DNA of 64,000 nucleotides, from assembly GCA_029721435.1 (NCBI GenBank), contig CM056573.1, forward strand, positions 1,287,501 through 1,351,500, read 5' to 3'. This document shows positions 37,501 through 45,815 of the stretch, in pieces; positions within the stretch are counted from its first letter, which is position 1; each line of letters opens with the position of its first letter. The notes beneath the pieces were generated by a model. It was not told where the DNA came from, ran no database searches, and worked only from the letters and a program-made list of their open reading frames with translations. A program made the position numbers and the translations under genes. Source of the stretch: Gymnothorax reevesii (Eukaryota > Chordata > Actinopteri > Anguilliformes > Muraenidae).

Positions 37501-38791
37501 ACGCCTGGCTGACCGCTTAGCAGCAGAATGGAGCCGAACGGAAACACTCAAACATCCCGGCTGGGGAACGATAAGAAAGGACGCCGTGAGAAGCCGGGTC
37601 GGGCACTTGTCCCGCTCAGCCGAATCTCGCGAGAGCAACTGGACCTGCGGTGACTGCAGTGAATTTAGTGACCCCTGAATCATCATTGATAATTTCATTG
37701 GTTCATCGTGACTTTGGCGGGTCAGAGTCGTGCGCTGAGGGCTCAGCAGGTCTGAGAGGCGGAGTCAGTGTAGAGAGAGACGGTTTTCCTGCCGCTGCTG
37801 ACCCCGTTACAGCAGCGAACATCTGCATCCTCCCCTCAGCGAAACCTCCAGACCCGACACTCCCCACGGCGGTGTGTGAGAGGGACGTAAAGAGAGCCTC
37901 TCTCGCTCTTCCATTTCCTCTCCGCCTTTCCTCTCGGCTCTACCCTTCCTCATCCCTCCCTCCCCGCTTCCAAAATAAAGGTGATGAGGTCCACTTTTCA
38001 CACTATTGATACCAAACCAGAGTAAGTTGGAAAAAATCATATAAAAATCAAAAATGCACCACAGCAGAGCACAACACCATGGTAACACAGTTTAATTAAA
38101 GTTCAATTGGACTGAGAGGCAGTCAAACAGACCCTCTGCACTGATCAGAATTAGAGTAGAATATAATTCAACAGAGTTCATTTGAAATGCTTCATTCCCG
38201 TTTCTGTCAATGTTGCCATTAGCTTAGCGATCACACACGTATGAAGCGTGAACAAATCCTGCTACATTAACTCCACTGCAGAGGGAAACTAAAATCCCTT
38301 TCATGGACTACGTTCAATCAGGCCGAACTTAGACGCACAATTTCTCATTGACCAATGCCTGACGAGTAGGTGGAGTTGACTCCCAAATCCAAGTATTTAA
38401 ACAAGCCGTTTTTCTACCGAAGTATCCATTTTCGCCACAGCAAAAAATAAATAAATAAATAAAATAAAAGTTGCCAGTTTATGTTCATATGTGACCGTAC
38501 CTCGAGGACGTGATTATCACCTCAGTTATGACCGGAGTAGCCTGCTACCTACATGCAGCTTGTTGATGGAACTTTAGAGTTGCTTCAAATTTAAAGAAAA
38601 AAAAAAGAATTCTGGAAAAGTCCGACTCAGATATGCGTTCCTCAGGACACAGGTCAGTTGGATCAAAGCCCCAGGTAACCAGGTAACCACACCTGTGTGG
38701 GGCGGAGGGGGCTGACGTTACCTGACAGCGGGTCCTTGCTGACGGTGAGGATGTTGGGCAGGTTCATGACGACGAGCTGCTGCAGGTTCTC
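42..38791 (-). CDS. ccdc88c: Partial ccdc88c (Daple) gene, 19 exons
   Basis: Daple is a large cytoplasmic coiled-coil protein of the CCDC88/Girdin family. In known orthologues it binds Dishevelled and activates G-alpha-i in non-canonical Wnt signalling. Seen here: 19 exons joined in phase give 1,216 codons without a stop, against about 2,030 residues in human Daple. The visible part covers the end of the N-terminal HOOK region and nearly the whole coiled coil. CCDC88C is preferred over CCDC88A because of [24 protein letters not shown] and [12 protein letters not shown], which follow Daple rather than Girdin. Missing are the first ~95 residues (two exons in relatives, not found up to 64,000) and the C-terminal third, which lies left of position 1. 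The exons are much richer in GC than their introns. I cannot tell whether this is one of several fish copies. Confidence 0.92.
229..1577. other. Intron sequence, no gene seen
   Basis: Part of the intron between E18 and E19. I see no conserved coding stretch. Around 1,350-1,420 there is a short segment with AAGCGCTGCACAAATAAA, resembling the tails of common fish interspersed repeats. Confidence 0.5.
1578..2112 (+). mobile_element. Interspersed repeat, family A, modular
   Basis: About 530 bp built of three related modules of roughly 110-150 bp, each with a variant of ATTGGACAAAT followed by AGATATG and a CTGGTGGCAAA or TTTTGAACCA motif. The right end carries a GGCGGCGGC stretch and ACATAATATC. 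A clearly homologous copy in opposite orientation lies at 49,848-50,322. There is no coding capacity; I cannot name the family. Confidence 0.85.
2125..2655. repeat. 15-bp minisatellite, about 35 copies
   Basis: Head-to-tail 15-mers of the form GAACGGGAGAGAACA with A/G and C/T variants. The unit has no stop codon in several frames, so it produces spurious Glu-Arg-Thr-rich or Leu-Ser-rich reading frames. On the gene strand it is a pyrimidine-rich TTCTCTCC array starting 10 nt after the donor of E18. Confidence 0.95.
2666..2809 (-). CDS. ccdc88c: ccdc88c exon E18 (coiled coil)
   Basis: 144 nt (1 + 47 codons + 2) between cctgcag and CAG|gtgagt. It codes [20 protein letters not shown] and ends [14 protein letters not shown] with the Arg codon split into E19, as in Daple ...GENQRLRGELDR. 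A 15-bp minisatellite starts about 10 nt past the donor. Confidence 0.93.
3144..3262. repeat. (GT)n/(GC) microsatellite
   Basis: Uninterrupted GT for about 35 bp, then GT mixed with GC and AT to 3,262. It lies in the intron upstream of E18. Confidence 0.95.
3263..4669. other. Intron sequence, no gene seen
   Basis: Unique-looking, AT-rich intronic DNA between E17 and E18. No reading frame matches a family I know. Confidence 0.5.
4670..5160 (-). mobile_element. tRNA-derived SINE, copy 1
   Basis: Read on the minus strand, the head has a tRNA-like B box (plus-strand CTCGAAC) and an A-box region, the body is about 470 bp, and the 3' end is GGAGATGCCAAATTTAT followed by a poly(A) of about 23. Flanks CTGCCATTTTT (left) and CTGGCCATTTTT (right) look like a target-site duplication. 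It is the same family as 54,672-55,162. Confidence 0.85.
5161..6554. other. Intron sequence, no gene seen
   Basis: Between the SINE and the next repeat. One minus-strand frame at 5,343-5,558 ends [13 protein letters not shown], slightly like an immunoglobulin F strand, but has no supporting domain or splice structure. Confidence 0.4.
6555..6730 (+). repeat. Interspersed repeat, family B, copy 1
   Basis: Shares CTGGGAGTC, then AGACAGTCTGGCCAATCAGA, then an AATTGTT.AGTTAAT stretch and a GG.TCTGGA tail with 36,110-36,285 in the same orientation. A short related tail (GGGCTGGATTCGAATTCGAG) occurs at about 26,092. It is too short and degenerate to classify. Confidence 0.7.
7376..7475. repeat. G-rich and GGGATGGA low complexity
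   Basis: A run of about 12 G at 7,385 and GATGGAGGGAGGGATGGAGGG at 7,450-7,470. Purine-rich on the plus strand. The rest of 6,731-7,682 shows no gene or clear repeat. Confidence 0.7.
7683..9474 (+). mobile_element. Degenerate LINE with APE endonuclease remnant
   Basis: A non-LTR retrotransposon copy. An endonuclease-like frame carries [14 protein letters not shown] (about 8,158-8,200) and, after an in-frame stop at about 8,254, [20 protein letters not shown] and [15 protein letters not shown] (to 8,472). Frames then shift; [21 protein letters not shown] and [10 protein letters not shown] (9,175-9,330) belong to the start of the reverse transcriptase. From there the sequence jumps directly to a C-terminal-like stretch, so most of the polymerase is deleted. 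The 3' end is a GATGGATGGATAGAT tail. It resembles L2/CR1/Rex1-type fish LINEs; the exact clade is uncertain. Dead. Confidence 0.88.
9838..10088. repeat. Degenerate ~13-bp tandem repeat
   Basis: Variants of CCTCAGCATGACC and CCCCAGTGTGACC repeated with indels. The array ends about 9 nt before the E17 donor at 10,096 (downstream of it on the transcript). An isolated unit is visible near 9,660. Confidence 0.75.
10097..10353 (-). CDS. ccdc88c: ccdc88c exon E17 (coiled coil)
   Basis: 257 nt from ggttgcag, starting [20 protein letters not shown] and passing [19 protein letters not shown] before ending with two bases at CAA|gtgcgt. Daple has VENSTLSSQSAALTAQ and LHERQSAEYEALI.QH. Near the junction with E18 the protein looks about one heptad shorter than human. 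The donor is followed by a degenerate ~13-bp array. Confidence 0.94.
10354..11619. other. Intron sequence, no gene seen
   Basis: AT-rich intron between E16 and E17 without recognisable coding or repeat content. Confidence 0.5.
11620..11850. repeat. 91-bp tandem triplication spanning the E16 donor
   Basis: Units start at ATATGGGGGCGGAG at 11,620, 11,711 and 11,802, an exact 91-bp period. Copies 2 and 3 are nearly identical and copy 1 is diverged. Each includes the last ~27 nt of exon E16 plus its donor; only the third belongs to the complete exon. Confidence 0.93.
11824..11985 (-). CDS. ccdc88c: ccdc88c exon E16 (coiled coil)
   Basis: 162 nt, phase 0 at both ends (cctgcag acceptor, CAG|gtacga donor). 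The 54 residues begin [20 protein letters not shown] and include ILTLQKQ and [16 protein letters not shown], almost the human Daple wording. Its 3' end and donor lie in a 91-bp unit that is repeated twice more downstream. Confidence 0.95.
11986..13705. other. Intron sequence, no gene seen
   Basis: Intron between E15 and E16, AT-rich, with no recognised element. Frames here have no family resemblance. Confidence 0.5.
13706..13870 (-). CDS. ccdc88c: ccdc88c exon E15 (coiled coil)
   Basis: 165 nt, phase 0 at both ends (gcgcttag acceptor, AAC|gtgagc donor). It codes [20 protein letters not shown], a Pro-rich break, then [19 protein letters not shown], which matches the KEATMELL.VKDR.IELERN end of the corresponding Daple exon. 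Confidence 0.94.
13871..14763. other. Intron sequence, no gene seen
   Basis: Intron between E14 and E15. No coding signal or named repeat seen. Confidence 0.5.
14764..14905 (-). CDS. ccdc88c: ccdc88c exon E14 (coiled coil)
   Basis: 142 nt: one base completing an Asn codon, then [20 protein letters not shown] to LHSELTT, ending ACA|gtaagc. It matches KYKILEG...EEKI.LLEA of Daple. The intron between this exon and E13 is about 5.8 kb and is mostly minisatellite plus one TIR element. Confidence 0.95.
15172..16175. mobile_element. ~1-kb non-autonomous TIR element
   Basis: Left end CTTAAGGGGACCTATA (15,172) is matched inverted by TATAAGTCCCCTTAAG (16,160-16,175). The interior is AT-rich with no transposase frame. 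Superfamily not assigned. Confidence 0.7.
16404..16441. repeat. (GA)n microsatellite
   Basis: About 19 GA repeats after an AAAGAGAAAGAAA run. Confidence 0.95.
16770..20622. repeat. 40/41-bp minisatellite, about 95 copies
   Basis: The unit reads GTGAGAGGGTTAAGTGAGTA then TTTAGGGTGTAGAGTGCGAT (40 bp); a CTGAA for TTAA variant makes it 41 bp. It is highly homogeneous over 3.85 kb. Shared variants (ATAAAGAGTG at 17,651 and 18,016; GAGGGGTGAAG at about 17,879 and 18,244) show a 365-bp higher-order repeat of nine units. It lies in the intron between E13 and E14 and ends about 40 nt from the E13 donor. Confidence 0.97.
20664..20791 (-). CDS. ccdc88c: ccdc88c exon E13 (coiled coil)
   Basis: 128 nt from attacag, coding [20 protein letters not shown], then [20 protein letters not shown], with two leftover bases at CAA|gtgagg. 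It is a close match to the invariant DLV.EKL...LNRE.LLQE block. A 3.85-kb minisatellite starts about 40 nt past the donor and a 16-17-bp degenerate array starts about 45 nt before the acceptor. Confidence 0.96.
20835..21330. repeat. Degenerate 16-17-bp tandem repeat
   Basis: Variants of ACATCCTTGCAACTCC and ACATCTTTGCACCTAG repeated about 28 times with much divergence. It starts about 45 nt upstream of the E13 acceptor on the gene strand. Confidence 0.85.
21710..22768 (-). CDS. ccdc88c: ccdc88c exon E12, 1,059-nt central coiled coil
   Basis: 353 codons in one exon, the largest of the gene, as in mammals. It starts [20 protein letters not shown] after a cattcccag-like acceptor and ends KRTLATLRE before GAG|gtgcgg. 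It is continuous heptad-rich coiled coil dominated by Glu, Leu, Arg, Gln and Ala, with landmarks [31 protein letters not shown] and [20 protein letters not shown]. The alignment with human seems 3-4 residues short near the start. GC is very high, which also opens long antisense frames that I do not call as genes. Confidence 0.97.
22769..24470. other. Intron sequence with (ATT)n
   Basis: Part of the intron between E11 and E12. An ATT trinucleotide run lies at 23,535-23,570. I see no gene. Confidence 0.5.
24471..24965 (+). mobile_element. Interspersed repeat with GGACGGACAGAC tail
   Basis: Contains two diverged modules with TTTGACGGATGACCTTGAAAA-like cores, then a CTCCTGAAAATTTCATGATG block and GGCGGACGGACAGACGAACA at 24,937-24,960. 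The same tail type occurs at 60,300-60,340. There is no coding capacity. Elements with this tail are common in aquatic animal genomes; family not assigned. Confidence 0.65.
25164..25301 (-). CDS. ccdc88c: ccdc88c exon E11 (coiled coil)
   Basis: 138 nt, phase 0 at both ends (ccgtcag acceptor, CAG|gtgcag donor). It codes [20 protein letters not shown] and ends ALADKAGQ, parallel to Daple IEKLQTQLEREKQS...LKADKARQ. The donor lacks the usual +4 A and +5 G pairing. Confidence 0.94.
25302..26249. other. Intron sequence, no gene seen
   Basis: Intron between E10 and E11. A short tail of repeat family B lies at about 26,085-26,115. Confidence 0.5.
26250..26431 (-). CDS. ccdc88c: ccdc88c exon E10 (coiled coil)
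   Basis: 182 nt: two bases completing the split codon, then 60 codons from [20 protein letters not shown] to QLNEK, ending AAG|gtaccg. [10 protein letters not shown] is specific to Daple; Girdin differs here. The acceptor is ctgcgtctgcag. Confidence 0.96.
26432..27799. other. Intron sequence, no gene seen
   Basis: AT-rich intron between E9 and E10 with a T run at 26,523-26,534. No coding match. Confidence 0.5.
27800..28545. repeat. 30-bp minisatellite, about 25 copies
   Basis: Unit TATGAATTTACACCGAACAT then ACGGAGGGAG, almost invariant, with ACACC/ACTCC variants. Two 28-bp units (about 28,131 and 28,337) shift the frame and mark a duplicated block of about 206 bp. The period is a multiple of three and the unit lacks stops in several frames, so long but meaningless reading frames run through both strands. 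Confidence 0.97.
28615..29480. repeat. 80-bp GT/GA-rich tandem repeat and (GT)n
   Basis: GTTCATGTTCGTGTGTGCGT recurs at 28,755, 28,835, 28,915, 28,995, 29,075 and 29,155 (80-bp period), followed by shorter variant units and a (GT)n tract to 29,470. A (GA)n run at 28,657-28,681 starts the array. It lies about 20 nt downstream of the E9 donor on the transcript. Confidence 0.93.
29491..29635 (-). CDS. ccdc88c: ccdc88c exon E9 (coiled coil, donor uncertain)
   Basis: 145 nt, starting after gtgacag with [20 protein letters not shown] and including [18 protein letters not shown], a highly conserved CCDC88 segment. The donor must be phase 1 to join E10. I chose AGA|gtcagt at 29,490; CACA|gtggag at 29,499 also fits the phase and would drop three residues. 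The exon is flanked on both sides by TG/CA-rich tandem repeats. Confidence 0.9.
29641..29912. repeat. CA/CG-rich microsatellite
   Basis: Mixed CACA, CGCA and CCCA repeats for about 270 bp. On the gene strand it is a UG-rich tract ending within ~6 nt of the E9 acceptor. Confidence 0.95.
29913..30848. other. Intron sequence, no gene seen
   Basis: Intron between E8 and E9, nothing recognised. Confidence 0.5.
30849..30995 (-). CDS. ccdc88c: ccdc88c exon E8 (coiled coil)
   Basis: 147 nt, phase 0 at both ends (gagagcag acceptor, ATG|gtgagg donor). The 49 residues begin [20 protein letters not shown] and contain [19 protein letters not shown], a block shared by all CCDC88 proteins. Because 147 is a multiple of three, skipping would remove 49 residues in frame. 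The acceptor is preceded on the transcript by a UG-repeat tract. Confidence 0.96.
31006..31048. repeat. (CA)n microsatellite upstream of E8
   Basis: CA repeat; on the gene strand it is UG-rich and ends about 10 nt before the E8 acceptor. Confidence 0.93.
31549..31590. repeat. (GT)n microsatellite downstream of E7
   Basis: About 21 GT repeats, 14 nt past the E7 donor on the gene strand (where it reads CA). Confidence 0.95.
31605..31763 (-). CDS. ccdc88c: ccdc88c exon E7 (coiled coil)
   Basis: 159 nt, phase 0 at both ends (cacacag acceptor, GAG|gtgagg donor). It codes [20 protein letters not shown], then [18 protein letters not shown] coiled coil to FYKTRVE, nearly the same as human Daple. 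A (GT)n tract on the plus strand begins about 14 nt past the donor. Confidence 0.96.
32060..32345. repeat. C-rich low complexity and repeat-like tail
   Basis: C-rich run at 32,085-32,135, then a segment ending AAGCGCTTTGGGACAATCTC and GAAAGCGCTAAACAAGTC, typical of the end of fish non-autonomous repeats. The remainder of 31,764-32,774 shows no gene. Confidence 0.55.
32775..33601 (+). mobile_element. Defective Tc1-like transposon
   Basis: 827 bp flanked by TA. Terminal inverted repeats CAGTGAACAAAAATATAAAC (left) and, inverted, CACGGAACAAAAATATAAAT (right). Inside, a transposase remnant has the helix-turn-helix part ([20 protein letters not shown], about 33,105-33,165), an in-frame stop near 33,207, then [11 protein letters not shown] and [15 protein letters not shown] with the first catalytic Asp. 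The rest of the DDE domain is deleted, so it cannot encode transposase. Confidence 0.93.
33943..34024 (-). CDS. ccdc88c: ccdc88c exon E6 (coiled coil)
   Basis: 82 nt. The first base completes the Leu codon from E5, then 27 residues [20 protein letters not shown] plus LQRLRQE follow; the exon ends GAG|gtgtgt. It matches Daple EDKTEQLVDTRHEV...LQKVKQE. The donor runs into a short GT stretch and is a weak consensus match. Confidence 0.93.
34170..34580. repeat. Degenerate GGTAACACC-type repeat
   Basis: Loose repetition of TAACACC, GGTAACACCCC and related strings between E5 and E6, reaching the E5 donor. Very degenerate; it may be a decayed minisatellite. Confidence 0.5.
34585..34781 (-). CDS. 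ccdc88c: ccdc88c exon E5 (variable linker)
   Basis: 197 nt, entering in phase 0 (tctgcag) and ending with two bases at CT|gtgagt. It codes [20 protein letters not shown], then a Ser/Pro/Gly-rich linker, then [20 protein letters not shown]. Conserved ends around a low-complexity middle are typical of this exon in Daple and Girdin. The donor opens into a GGTAACACC-like degenerate repeat. Confidence 0.95.
34960..35100 (-). CDS. ccdc88c: ccdc88c exon E4 (HOOK end, linker)
   Basis: 141 nt, phase 0 at both ends (cctcag acceptor, GAG|gtgagc donor). The 47 residues begin [16 protein letters not shown], the family signature that closes the HOOK domain, and continue to [18 protein letters not shown]. 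The LSRSM and HLRRLID wording follows Daple closely. Confidence 0.96.
35340..35436. repeat. CA/CG microsatellite
   Basis: CA repeat with CG interruptions, preceded at 35,255-35,300 by a CTA/CTG trinucleotide stretch. It lies in the intron between E3 and E4. A GATGGATGGATG run is at 35,650-35,700. Confidence 0.93.
35781..35864 (-). CDS. ccdc88c: ccdc88c exon E3 (HOOK region)
   Basis: 84 nt, phase 0 at both ends (ccgctag acceptor, GAG|gtgagg donor). It codes 28 residues starting [20 protein letters not shown] and ending VTHIQE. This matches the KEEFIERI...LDIETQA...HIQE block of Daple; Girdin has LDFDTKA at that place. Confidence 0.95.
36110..36285 (+). repeat. Interspersed repeat, family B, copy 2
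   Basis: Same orientation and core (AGACAGTCTGGCCAATCAGA, AATTGTTGAGTTAAT) as 6,555-6,730. It begins TCCCGGCCCTCAGGGGCCA, a typical start for this kind of short fish repeat. Confidence 0.7.
36647..36705 (-). CDS. ccdc88c: ccdc88c exon E2 (HOOK region)
   Basis: 59 nt between cttcag and CAG|gtaatt. The first two bases complete the codon split from E1, then it codes [19 protein letters not shown], the very conserved LLLLGCAVQ helix of HOOK domains. The Met near its start lies in a strong Kozak context (GCCATGG), which matters if transcription can start between E1 and E2. Confidence 0.95.
37440..37860. promoter_or_regulatory. CpG-rich segment with TCTCGCGAGA
   Basis: About 21 CpG in the 220 bp from 37,440 to 37,660, against a sparse background, and an exact TCTCGCGAGA palindrome at 37,625-37,634. 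That motif is a known vertebrate core-promoter element. The segment lies between exons E1 and E2, so it could be an internal ccdc88c promoter or a bidirectional one. No TATA box is evident. The flanking intron (36,706-38,721) shows no coding exon. Confidence 0.45.
38445..38471. repeat. (AAAT)n short repeat
   Basis: Six to seven AAAT units in the intron between E1 and E2. Confidence 0.85.
38722..38791 (-). CDS. ccdc88c: ccdc88c exon E1 (HOOK region)
   Basis: 70 nt, entering in phase 0 after a ttcttacag acceptor and leaving with one extra base at TCAG|gtaacg. It codes [20 protein letters not shown] followed by PLS, matching the HOOK-domain helix LQQLIVMNLPNVL of Daple. It has no initiator Met in the right place, so it is an internal exon. 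The upstream exons that start the protein are not recognisable in the window. Confidence 0.93.
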
Positions 38792-39001
38792 CTGTAAGAA
38801 CCAGGGGAGAGCGGGGGGTTAAACGGCAAGGTATAAACACTTCAAATGGAACGCGAATGGAACGCTTTGTCAACGTTAGCCGTAACATTGCCGTAAACCA
38901 ACAGCAACGTCACGCATTAGCTGGGGTCATTTACAGAGGAACCTCAGAGCACAGAGCTAGCTGAGCGGCTCACGCACACAGAGGGGAAAAAAGCACATTA
39001 A

Positions 39002-39172
39002 AAGCCGCTTTCACACCGGACGCGAAACTAATTTTTCGCACAAAAGATTAAATTCAAAGTCAATGCAAAGGCGTGAATACACGCGAGACGCGGGTATTCG
39101 CGCTTTTGCATCGACTTTGAATGTAATCTGTCCTGCGAAAAATTCGTTTCGCGTCCGGTGTGAAAGCGGCTT
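39002..39172. mobile_element. 171-bp hairpin MITE
   Basis: Nearly perfect palindrome: arm AAGCCGCTTTCACACCGGAC on the left and GTCCGGTGTGAAAGCGGCTT on the right, with pairing continuing through TTTTTCG and TTCAAAGTC to the centre at about 39,087. No coding capacity; a typical fold-back element. Confidence 0.9.
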
Positions 39173-40730
39173 AATTAGCAGACAGGCCCAAGACAGAGGG
39201 AACGCTGATGGAGTGTGTGGGGAGTCGGGCGAGGGCCAGAAAGTTGGTGAAAAGAAAAGGATGGGCTGAGGAAGTGTGCATACAAGCGCACACACACACA
39301 CGGACACGCGCACACACGCACCAACAGACTCCAACCCATGGGTCTCTGGTAACAGACTCAGCTCTAACTCTGACACCTGCTCTGTGATCACGGGTCAGCC
39401 GACAGTATCACCGTTACCAGTGTCTACACACCGCCGGCAAGAAACGAGTCTCGACATGTCCGGTTGCCTCTGGTGCTCCATTCAAACACCCAAACACAAC
39501 TTAACGCTCCCTCACACACACACACACCTGAGAAAAACACAGCCACATGTACACACACTGCTGACACGCTCATTTTTATAATCAGGTGACTACAGTGGTC
39601 ACATATTTCACAACGTTACCATAAAAATGGTGATTTCATGTCAAATTTCCTGACCTGAAAATGTCTGTTATCATCTGCAGAGTCGTACACACAAATGACA
39701 GTTTTAAATGATGCCCTCCCTGAAATTCACACATCGTTACTAATGCTATCGCTCTGGGCCTATTGCGGCATGGTGTTTCTCAGCAAATCTGGATTGTGGC
39801 CAAAGTTTATTCAACAGTTAAAATGCCTTTAGGGGCAAGATCTGCGTGCCAAGAAAATCTCATTCATGATCAGCGAGAGGAGAGAAAGAAAACAAACCAA
39901 AAAAAAAAAAAAAACAGGGCGGGTGTTTCCATAGCTACCGGGCCCTTTGAGTTTCAGGGTGTCGGTTTGCATTGTAAAAGCCGCCAGGAAAAGTCTATAG
40001 AGGGTCACTGAAGTAGACAGCGAGCTGCGGAGGGAAAATGAGAGAAGCGACCGGTGTCACCGCAGGAAAAAAGTTCTTTGTAACTCAAGATGTTCTTCAG
40101 AGAAACAGCAACTATATCTGGGGAAAGAACAACAACTAGTGCTTAAGCACTTTAAGGAGTCTTGTGCTAATGCCCAGGCCCTGACTTATAATGAAATATC
40201 CCCCCCATTTACCTCCCAGTCCAGCATGGTCACATGTCAAGGCTCCTAATGACATCACTATGTCCCCCACCCCCTCTCCCATTCCTGCCAGTGCCCCAGC
40301 TGATGGATTAACCCAGGATACAGTGGGGGGGAACATGCAGTAATCCATCAGCAATCCATCCCCCCGCCCCCATATCTCCAAGGGAACCCTCCCTGCACTC
40401 CCATTGGCTGGGACCCCCTTCTCTCTAAACAAAACATCTCCACTGGAGGGCCCCAGGCCACAGCTCTGCCGTCAGGCTAAAGGGAACATTTTCTCTGTGC
40501 GTCTGGGCCACGCCCCTCCGATAGACCCCTGCGCTGCTCAGACACCCCCCCTCTACATGCAAAAAGAGGGGCTTTACTACAGATTAACACGACTTCAACC
40601 CCTAAACGTCATACATGTGCTCCTGGGGTGGGGAGCATCTTCACTGTGATTTAACTTTAATTGTTGTAGATTTAGCATTAATTGTTGTAGAGGCAGAGTA
40701 CCTTTCCACAGTGGCTCTGAATTCCCAATA
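39173..40730. other. Upstream intron or flank, no gene seen
   Basis: Short CA runs at about 39,288 and 39,515 and an A run at 39,899-39,914. I looked on the minus strand for the missing HOOK exons and did not see them. Confidence 0.45.
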
Positions 40731-40754
40731 CGCTGTTTTTATTCATTTTTATTT

Positions 40755-40850
40755 ACTGAGTTTGGCATCTCCAATCCCTCCTGAATCTGGGATGTCCAAC
40801 AGTGCACTACACAAGCACGGCCGCGTGTGACTCATGCTGCCATCTTAGGA
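40755..40850 (-). mobile_element. SINE 3' fragment, copy 3
   Basis: TTTGGCATCTCCAATCC, then TGAATCTGGGATGTCCAA and TGCACTAC follow the 3' end of the SINE at 4,670 and 54,672. The copy breaks off after ~90 bp, so it is 5'-truncated. Confidence 0.75.
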
Positions 40851-41725
40851 AAACAAACAGTTCAGTTCTGCCCCAAAACGCTTCACTGCTGATTGACACT
40901 CAGATTCAAACCTCACATATACAAAAAGAGGATGGAAAAATTTGACCATGTGACCTCTCAGTGTTACGGCCACAATTTGTTATGACATCTCGGACAGCAA
41001 GGGATGACAGACAAAATTGTAAAACTTTTACAGATTTAATAAAACAAAGGCTGACCAAGATTGAAATAATAAAGAAAAGGAGATAGTTACCGTCCCGTGG
41101 TAACGGAGATGGAGTTGCTATGTTGCGACGTCCTGGGACAGGGAAATGCTCTAACACAGGCAAAAATCCACAAAAAGCTTCACAGGTCTTGAACAGAGTG
41201 ACAGGTCAGGTCAAATACATCCTTCTCCTTGCAATTTCTCCTACTACTTTGGGGACTTTCCCCTCTCAAACATGCCCAGGACATGCCCAAACCTAGCTCC
41301 AGACTGGCTTAACAAAAAAAAGTCAATACTGCCATCTTTTTTCCACATTACATCAGAATGAAACTGGTGAGCAGGTGGCGCCTGGGCAATGAACAATGCT
41401 GACCCAAACTGACTGTAGCTATCCCATTTCCCACAGCAGTGCAAAACCTGTTAGCGAAACAATTCTCTCAAAATGCTGCTGGCCACAGTTGGCAAAGGGA
41501 CGACACGGGATTGGCTTGCTGTTGTGGCGGTCGCTCTGCACCATGAAACGGCGTCAACACAGAGTGAGCCCACCCAGATCACTGAGCAATTTCCTTTCTT
41601 AAACGGTTTTAGAGATCGGCAGCCAGCTAGCTAGGTTAGCCAGGTTACCTTTCTCATTGGGGCGCGTTGCATTGAAGTCAGTTTGTAATGCCATGCTGAT
41701 TTCTATTCCAACGGTTTTCATTTAA

Positions 41726-42010
41726 CCCTTTCATGCATGGAGGTCACTACAATTTACAGCTATTAAAAGTGTTTTTTCTCCTTATATGCCAGCAATTTTG
41801 GGCTCTGCTGCATATAGTCAACTCTAGTGGAAGCTATTGCATCATCCCATACAAAAAATCCCATTGGCAGGTCATTGCAATAGCAAAAAGTAGTCATTTA
41901 TAGAATAAAGAAAAAAATTTTATTTTTTTCAAACCTTCTTTTAATCCCTAAGGATGAATAAAATCACTTCTTAAAAAAATCCTGACTGTCATAATTCATG
42001 CATGAGAGGG
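41726..42010. mobile_element. 285-bp piggyBac-like MITE
   Basis: TTAA on both sides (41,722-41,725 and 42,011-42,014). Termini CCCTTTCATGCATG and, inverted, CCCTCTCATGCATG. TTAA target sites with CCC ends are the piggyBac hallmark. There is no transposase. Confidence 0.85.
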
Positions 42011-42349
42011 TTAAGTAGCGAGTTTATCTGACCCAATATGGGATGTATTAGACTGTGTTAACGAAGAAGACTTGATTCAGATTGGTTGAGTACAAGTATG
42101 ACACCTTTACGTACTGCCATATACGTCCATTTCATTGGATAGGTTCTGCACTCACTGGGCTGCATGTTTTCAGTGAATTATGACTTTTACTTCAACTTGT
42201 GGCCCAAATGCTCATTTTCATCTGTACTACATGAATTCAATGAGCAATCAAACTTGAGTGAGCTGGGCCTACGCGAGTGTGTATCCTGGTGCATTCTGCA
42301 AGCCAAATGACATTATCCTATTGTCATAATCAAGTGTATACACTCTGAA

Positions 42350-42862
42350 AACAAAAGGTTCCACAAGGAACCTTTAAAGGTTCTATAGCTTGGTACATAT
42401 ATGGCCCCCTCAAAAGGTTCTATATAGAACCATTTCAGAGGGTTCAATTTAAAAAGCCCTTGGGGTTCTTAGAAGCCTTTTATAAAAAAATGTAAATAAC
42501 AAAATAAAAAAGGTGCATTCATACACCAGACCTTTTCCTTTATTTTTCAGTTGAAATGGTAAATGGAATGCATTAATATAGCGCTTTCTAGTCACATGAC
42601 ATGACCCCAAAGCGCTTTACAATTATGCCTCCGCCCCTGATGGCGGAGGCTGCCAAGCAAAGCGCTAACCTGCACATCAGGAGCAGTTTGGGGGTGTAGG
42701 ATGAGTGTCTCCTGGAAGGTTCCATAAACGGTCGTTGAAGTTCAAACAATCCTCTCGTGAAGGAAATAGCACCTTTTCTGAGCTAAAGGTTCCATTTCTT
42801 TAGCGAGGAACCCCAATGGGTCTACGTAGCACCCTCAAGAACCCCTTTTTTTAAGAGTTTAC
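42350..42862. mobile_element. Non-autonomous TIR element with nested repeat
   Basis: Left end ACTCTGAAAACAAAAGGTTC and, inverted, right end ACTCTTAAAAAAAGGGGTTC. The interior has many GGTTCTATATAGAACC-type motifs. A second repeat is inserted at about 42,553-42,715, recognised by AATATAGCGCTTTCTAGTCA and AAGCGCTTTACAATTATG. Both types are widespread in fish; not named further. Confidence 0.8.
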
Positions 42863-45815
<2,953 letters not shown>

